Below, piece after piece: positions 6,361 to 9,637 of a DNA stretch of 9,637 nucleotides. The translations under genes and the position numbers were made by a program. Under the pieces are notes generated by a model. The model saw nothing but the letters and a program-made list of their open reading frames with translations, was not told the DNA's origin and made no database searches. Numbering within the stretch: the first letter of the stretch is position 1; each line of letters begins with the position of its first letter. The stretch is from Flavobacteriaceae bacterium. Its GTDB lineage: Bacteria > Bacteroidota > Bacteroidia > Flavobacteriales > Flavobacteriaceae. Location: positions 1,250 through 10,886 of the forward strand of contig NVSL01000033.1 of the NCBI GenBank assembly GCA_002401215.1. Direction: 5' to 3'.

Positions 6361-6816
6361 TTAAACGAGTTTTCTTAAAGTTAAAATAACTCCTAAATGA
6401 ATACCTTCATGAAAATTATTGAAGGAACTTGCTGAATAAATATCTGACAATGTTACATTAACACTGGTAGTATAACTGTCATATTCTTTAAAAATATTTT
6501 CGTTATAATCTTTTTCGAATTGATCTGGTAATTCAACAAATAACCTTTTTATTTCATCAACTTCAGCTTGATTAACATCACCATTTGGAGCAGAATCTTT
6601 TCTGTAATTATCAACCATTTCATCAGAAATATGCATTGGCAATCGAGAGAGTTTATAACAAAGTAATTGTTGGGTCACTGCCAAATGACCAACATTCCAG
6701 ATAATATTATTCCCAAAACCTTCGGGTATTTTATTGAGTTGCTCTAGAGTAAGGGCCTCAATAAGTTTTAAAATTAAAAGTCTGTTTTTTTTTAGCAGGT
6801 TAATTGTATTCGTCAT
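6361..6816 (-). CDS. DinB-family four-helix-bundle protein (DinB_2-like)
   Basis: 151 residues, cytoplasmic, the usual DinB length. The three expected metal-ligand histidines are present: H44 in WNVGHLAVTQQ, and H136 and H140 in NFHEGIHLGVIL. The sequence otherwise fits four amphipathic helices: LLKKNRLLILKLIEAL near the start, then the H44 helix, a helix with VDEIKRLFVELPDQFEK (86-102), and the final HEGIH helix. Family members bind a divalent metal, and some are thiol S-transferases (for example bacillithiol-dependent); the activity of this one is unknown. It is unrelated to DNA polymerase IV, also called DinB in E. coli. It is the first gene of a two-gene operon with the antiporter (1-nt gap, TAAGATG). 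The ATG at 6814-6816 is preceded by an A/T-rich leader without a Shine-Dalgarno sequence. Confidence 0.85.
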   Translation of the reverse strand: MTNTINLLKKNRLLILKLIEALTLEQLNKIPEGFGNNIIWNVGHLAVTQQLLCYKLSRLPMHISDEMVDNYRKDSAPNGDVNQAEVDEIKRLFVELPDQFEKDYNENIFKEYDSYTTSVNVTLSDIYSASSFNNFHEGIHLGVILTLRKLV

Positions 6817-6874
6817 TTTTTTATTTTTTTATAAAAGTAATTAATTTTCTGTCGAAAGCTCTTAAATTTACATT
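6817..6874. promoter_or_regulatory. 58-nt divergent promoter region between dinB-family and ArsC-like genes
   Basis: Both flanking genes must start from this very short, AT-rich interval. Candidate -7 boxes have A in place of the final G: TAAATTTA (6863-6870) on the plus strand, 4 nt before the ATG at 6875, and TACTTTTA (6832-6839 on the minus strand), 15 nt before the ATG at 6816. Neither has a TTG at the -33 distance. Assignment is tentative. Confidence 0.3.
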
Positions 6875-7222
6875 ATGAAAAAAATATACTTCCTTAAAAC
6901 TTGTGATACGAACATGCGCATTTTAAAATCTATAAACCTCGATGGATTTGAATTACAAGAAATAAAAACCAATCCAATAACTGTTGAAGAATTAGATGAA
7001 ATGCAAAAATTATCTGGCAGTTATGAAGCTTTGTTTAGCCGTAGAGCAAAGAAATACAAGCAAATGGATTTAAAAAATCAAGAGTTATCAGAAAAAGATT
7101 ATCGTCAATTAATAATAGACGAATACACTTTTTTAAAACGTCCTGTAATTATTATAGATGACAAAATTTTTATTGGAAACAGTAAAAAAAATGTAGAAAA
7201 TCTGCAAGCAGCAATCAATTAA
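6875..7222 (+). CDS. ArsC/Spx-family thioredoxin-fold protein
   Basis: 115 residues, the usual size of this family. The opening IYFLKTCDTNMRIL places C10 where ArsC and YffB-type proteins carry the single reactive cysteine, and CDT matches the YffB form NCDTMKK. The family cis-proline block is also present: FLKRPVIIIDDKIFIGNSKKNV (86-107), with K88-R89-P90, and the middle SYEALFSRRAKKYKQ (49-63) corresponds to the element that holds a conserved arginine in ArsC. The C10 active site has no second cysteine nearby (CxxC is absent), so it is not a classical Spx redox switch. Arsenate reduction is not supported by context: no ars transporter or repressor is nearby. More likely it is a cytoplasmic glutathione-like thiol or stress protein. 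It is divergent from the dinB-family gene, which may also act on thiols, and is followed by the AsmA-like gene after 50 nt on the same strand. Confidence 0.83.
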   Translation: MKKIYFLKTCDTNMRILKSINLDGFELQEIKTNPITVEELDEMQKLSGSYEALFSRRAKKYKQMDLKNQELSEKDYRQLIIDEYTFLKRPVIIIDDKIFIGNSKKNVENLQAAIN

Positions 7223-7272
7223 AAAATTAGTTGTAAATGTTTTTTCTATATTTATAATTCTTATTTTACACT

Positions 7273-8946
7273 ATGACAAAAAATAAAAACCTTAAGAAAA
7301 GGGGACTCATTCTATTAGGAAGCATCGTCCTCATTCTTGTAATTAACTTCATTTTATCGAGTATTATCAAACAAAAAATTACTGGGTTTTTATTAGAAAA
7401 CGAATCAAATTACTACACCGCAACGGTTGAAGATGTTAGCTTTAAATTACTGAGAAGGTCTATTACTTTGACGGAGGTTTTTATAATTCCGACAAAGAAT
7501 TCTATTGACAGTTTAAAAAATAAAAGTTCTTCTAAAGAAGCGCTTGAAAACATCACATTGTCTTCAATTAAGCTTACAGGCATTGGGTTGTTAGATCTTC
7601 TTTTCAATAAAAAAATAGACCTTAAAAGTATTGAATTAAATGATTTATTGATTCGTAAATTTGAAAACTCTAACATCCATGAAAAACTAAAATCAAAAAA
7701 AACTACAAACATTGATTCTCTTTATTTAGGGGAATTAAACGGGTTAGAAATCAGCAATATTATCTTCAATAATTTTCAATACGAAGTGTATGATTTTTCA
7801 AAAAACGAAACCACATTTAAAAGCAATCCACTCAGTTTTAAATCATCAGGAATAAAATTAATTCCGTTGAGTAATAATCATTTTAAATTAAGACCTGCAA
7901 AAGAAAAGTTTGAAATAAAAAACATCAATCTTAAATTTGAAGATGCTCAATATGATTTTTCAATTGATAAAATTTCTTTTAATTTTAAAGAAAAATATGT
8001 TGCAATTGACCAACTAAAATTCAAACCTCAAATTGACAAAACGAAACTTACAAATAGCTATAAATATAACGATGCTGTTTATAAAGCTAATTTAGAAAAA
8101 CTCACACTTTACAACCTTCAGTTTTCGAAGTTAATAAAGGGAGAGGGGCTTTTTATTGACAGTTTAAACATATCAAATTTAGACCTACTAATACACAAAG
8201 ACAAACGAAAACCATTTAACGAAAACAAACGCCCAGGACTGCCACATACTGGGTTAAAAAGAATGAAATTCCCGTTATATGTTCAACAATTAAATGTTCG
8301 TAAAAGCACCATTTTAATTGAGACACTCATGGGTGATTCTGGTGCTTTGATGAAAGTACCAATCAGTAATTTAAATGCCAAAATTACCAACATCACTTCT
8401 ATAAAATCCTTTAGAGAAAAACCAATGACTGTTACCGCAGATGCGCTCTTAATGAAGACCGGGGTAGCTCATTTAGGCGCATCATTTTCTTTAAAAGACT
8501 ACAACCATGATTTCTACTTCGGTGGCTCTTTAGGAGCCACAAAACTAGAAGTATTCGACGCTGCTTTATATCCAGTTTTAGGATTAAAAATATTAAAAGG
8601 AGACCTTGACAAACTCACCTTTACTGCAAGCGCAAATGAAACTGTATCTAACGGAAAAATGACAATGTTGTATCACGACTTAGAAGCCGAAGTTTTTAAA
8701 TCAAAAACAAATGAAGAAAATAAATTTTTGAGTTGGACGGTAAATTCACTCGTAAAAAAATCTAATCCAAAGAAAAACAAAACTCCGAGAGAGGTAAATC
8801 TACATTTTGATAGAGTGCAGTACAAAAGTTTAGGAAATTATTTTTGGAAAACTTTACAAGGCGGAATTATAAATTCTATTGCAGGTGGTAATCAAACAAA
8901 AGCATCAAAAGAAAAGAAACATCATCATAAGAAAAAGAAGAAATAA
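7273..8946 (+). CDS. AsmA-like membrane-anchored protein of unknown function
   Basis: 557 residues. A basic N-terminus (MTKNKNLKKR) is followed by one membrane segment (about 11-31) and then a long periplasmic part with repeating beta-strand patterns. The region just after the anchor (TGFLLENESNYYTATVEDVSFKL, then SITLTEVFIIPT; about 37-73) has the layout of AsmA/DUF748-type proteins, which form long hydrophobic grooves and are linked to lipid transport or outer-membrane assembly. A second conserved-looking block is at about 400-475 (ASFSLKDYNHDFYFGGSL, VLGLKILKGDLDKLTF, GKMTMLYHDLEAEVF). At 557 residues it is at the short end for the family. The C-terminus ends in a very basic tail, with KEKKHHHKKKKK at 546-557. 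Assignment to AsmA-like is by overall pattern, not by a unique motif. It is possibly cotranscribed with the ArsC-like gene (50-nt gap); no good promoter is seen in the gap. Confidence 0.75.
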   Translation: MTKNKNLKKRGLILLGSIVLILVINFILSSIIKQKITGFLLENESNYYTATVEDVSFKLLRRSITLTEVFIIPTKNSIDSLKNKSSSKEALENITLSSIKLTGIGLLDLLFNKKIDLKSIELNDLLIRKFENSNIHEKLKSKKTTNIDSLYLGELNGLEISNIIFNNFQYEVYDFSKNETTFKSNPLSFKSSGIKLIPLSNNHFKLRPAKEKFEIKNINLKFEDAQYDFSIDKISFNFKEKYVAIDQLKFKPQIDKTKLTNSYKYNDAVYKANLEKLTLYNLQFSKLIKGEGLFIDSLNISNLDLLIHKDKRKPFNENKRPGLPHTGLKRMKFPLYVQQLNVRKSTILIETLMGDSGALMKVPISNLNAKITNITSIKSFREKPMTVTADALLMKTGVAHLGASFSLKDYNHDFYFGGSLGATKLEVFDAALYPVLGLKILKGDLDKLTFTASANETVSNGKMTMLYHDLEAEVFKSKTNEENKFLSWTVNSLVKKSNPKKNKTPREVNLHFDRVQYKSLGNYFWKTLQGGIINSIAGGNQTKASKEKKHHHKKKKK

Positions 8947-9637
8947 TTACTGCCAATAATCAGCAACCCAAGGTGCTGCTCTAACATAGCGATACCATTT
9001 TCCGCGACCACCAACAATCGCTTTATGCGGATTTATCTCTCCATGAAAAATAATAATTTTTGCTCCCTCGGGGATGGTTGGCTTCTTCCAAAAAGCTAAC
9101 GGAAACCGAGAAAGACAATCGTATTTATAGCTCGGACACCACTCTTTATTCCAATATTGCAACTTCCCTTTATCGTTAATTGCGTGCGTTAAATATTCTT
9201 GTTCGTTACGGTGGGTGGTTCTAATTGTATCAAAATTTTTGATAAATTCATCAAACACATATCCGTGTTTACCGATATCAAATCTGTAAACCGATGAATT
9301 TCCTGTAATTCTCCAAGATCTCCAACTATGATCTTTTATAATTCTAAACTCACCTTCTACATCAAAAAAGCAATCGATATTATCTACAATTACAATGTCT
9401 AAATCTAAAAATAAAGCGCGTCCTTCTAGTCCGTATAAATCTTCTTTAAGGGTCGTCAGCTTTTTCCACATCCTCTCCGGAAGCTTAGAATCTAGATTTA
9501 TTTCTGGAATTGGATAACATTCAACTTCTTCTCTAATTCCGGTTACATCATCAGTAAAACAAACCATTTTAAAATCGTAGGTCAAGTTTTTACTGACCAT
9601 AGAATACAGTCTATTCACATATTCAGCACCATATAAG
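8947..9637 (-). CDS. Glycosyltransferase-like protein, C-terminal part (cut by right edge)
   Basis: The frame is open to the right edge, so the start lies outside. An internal GTG at 9616-9618 is not the start: the upstream in-frame codons read LYGAEY, continuing into VNRLYSMVSKNLTYDF, a typical conserved stretch. Numbering from that GTG, the visible features are FKMVCFTDD (16-24), LEGRALFLDLDIVIVDNIDCFF (64-85) with the D72-x-D74 motif of GT-A-fold enzymes that binds a metal-nucleotide-sugar, TGNSSVYRFD (105-114), NEQEYLTHAI (138-147), EWCPSYKYDC (159-168) and a late IIIFHGEINPHKA (188-200). This order (DxD, Asn-Ser-Ser, EQ, FHG.P.P.A) fits putative glycosyltransferases often found with polysaccharide gene clusters, acting in the cytoplasm. 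Donor and acceptor are unknown. Its stop TAA (8947-8949) directly abuts the stop of the AsmA-like gene. Confidence 0.82.
   Translation of the reverse strand, partial: LYGAEYVNRLYSMVSKNLTYDFKMVCFTDDVTGIREEVECYPIPEINLDSKLPERMWKKLTTLKEDLYGLEGRALFLDLDIVIVDNIDCFFDVEGEFRIIKDHSWRSWRITGNSSVYRFDIGKHGYVFDEFIKNFDTIRTTHRNEQEYLTHAINDKGKLQYWNKEWCPSYKYDCLSRFPLAFWKKPTIPEGAKIIIFHGEINPHKAIVGGRGKWYRYVRAAPWVADYWQ

Noticed and set aside
6875..7222. Arsenate resistance locus
   Set aside because: Only an ArsC-like fold is present; no arsenite pump, ArsR repressor or arsenic-related neighbour is seen.
7413..7712. Minus-strand open frame of 99 codons inside the AsmA-like gene
   Set aside because: A Phe/Ser/Leu-rich antisense product is typical of the complement of Lys/Asn-rich coding DNA.
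1..9637. A defence system, mobile element, CRISPR array or toxin-antitoxin pair
   Set aside because: No transposase, integrase, nuclease, spaced direct repeats or small paired ORFs were found; all gaps between genes are under 200 nt and look like ordinary promoter or terminator DNA.

Overview
The window looks like a chromosomal segment from a low-GC marine-type member of the Flavobacteriaceae (Bacteroidota). The support is AT-rich DNA, lack of Shine-Dalgarno sequences, promoters of the Bacteroidota form (TTG, about 19 nt, TAnnTTTG), a eukaryote-like single-chain glycyl-tRNA synthetase, and several proteins of types I associate mainly with flavobacteria. I see no phage, insertion sequence, CRISPR array, tRNA or rRNA. 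Base composition looks even from gene to gene, so nothing suggests recent transfer.

Layout from left to right. Positions 1-528 (minus) hold the N-terminal third of glycyl-tRNA synthetase, cut by the left edge. Positions 633-1520 (minus) encode a membrane-anchored coiled-coil protein of unknown function, separated from glyS by a clear hairpin terminator and a glyS promoter. After a 198-nt divergent intergenic region come three plus-strand genes: a ComF-family phosphoribosyltransferase (1719-2405), a large lipoprotein with an N-terminal Ig-like (Big_5-like) domain (2533-4146), and a secreted outer-membrane beta-barrel-like protein with a TTG start and its own strong promoter (4262-5104). Facing them is a two-gene minus-strand operon: a DinB-fold protein (6361-6816) followed one base later by a CPA1-type sodium/proton antiporter (5124-6359). 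Divergent from it are a small ArsC/Spx-like thioredoxin-fold protein (6875-7222) and an AsmA-like membrane-anchored protein with a His/Lys tail (7273-8946). The window ends with a minus-strand glycosyltransferase-like protein (8947-9637), cut by the right edge, whose stop codon directly abuts that of the AsmA-like gene.

The genes do not form one pathway. They are mostly housekeeping or envelope genes: translation (glyS), envelope structure and lipid handling (lipoprotein, beta-barrel, AsmA-like, coiled-coil membrane protein), ion homeostasis (antiporter) and small stress or redox-type proteins (DinB, ArsC-like). I find no evidence of a new multi-gene system. The points most worth following are regulatory architecture (a nearly leaderless glyS, a 10-bp-phased repeat that merges with a -7 box, a promoter that forces a TTG start, zero-gap convergent genes) and four uncharacterised envelope proteins.
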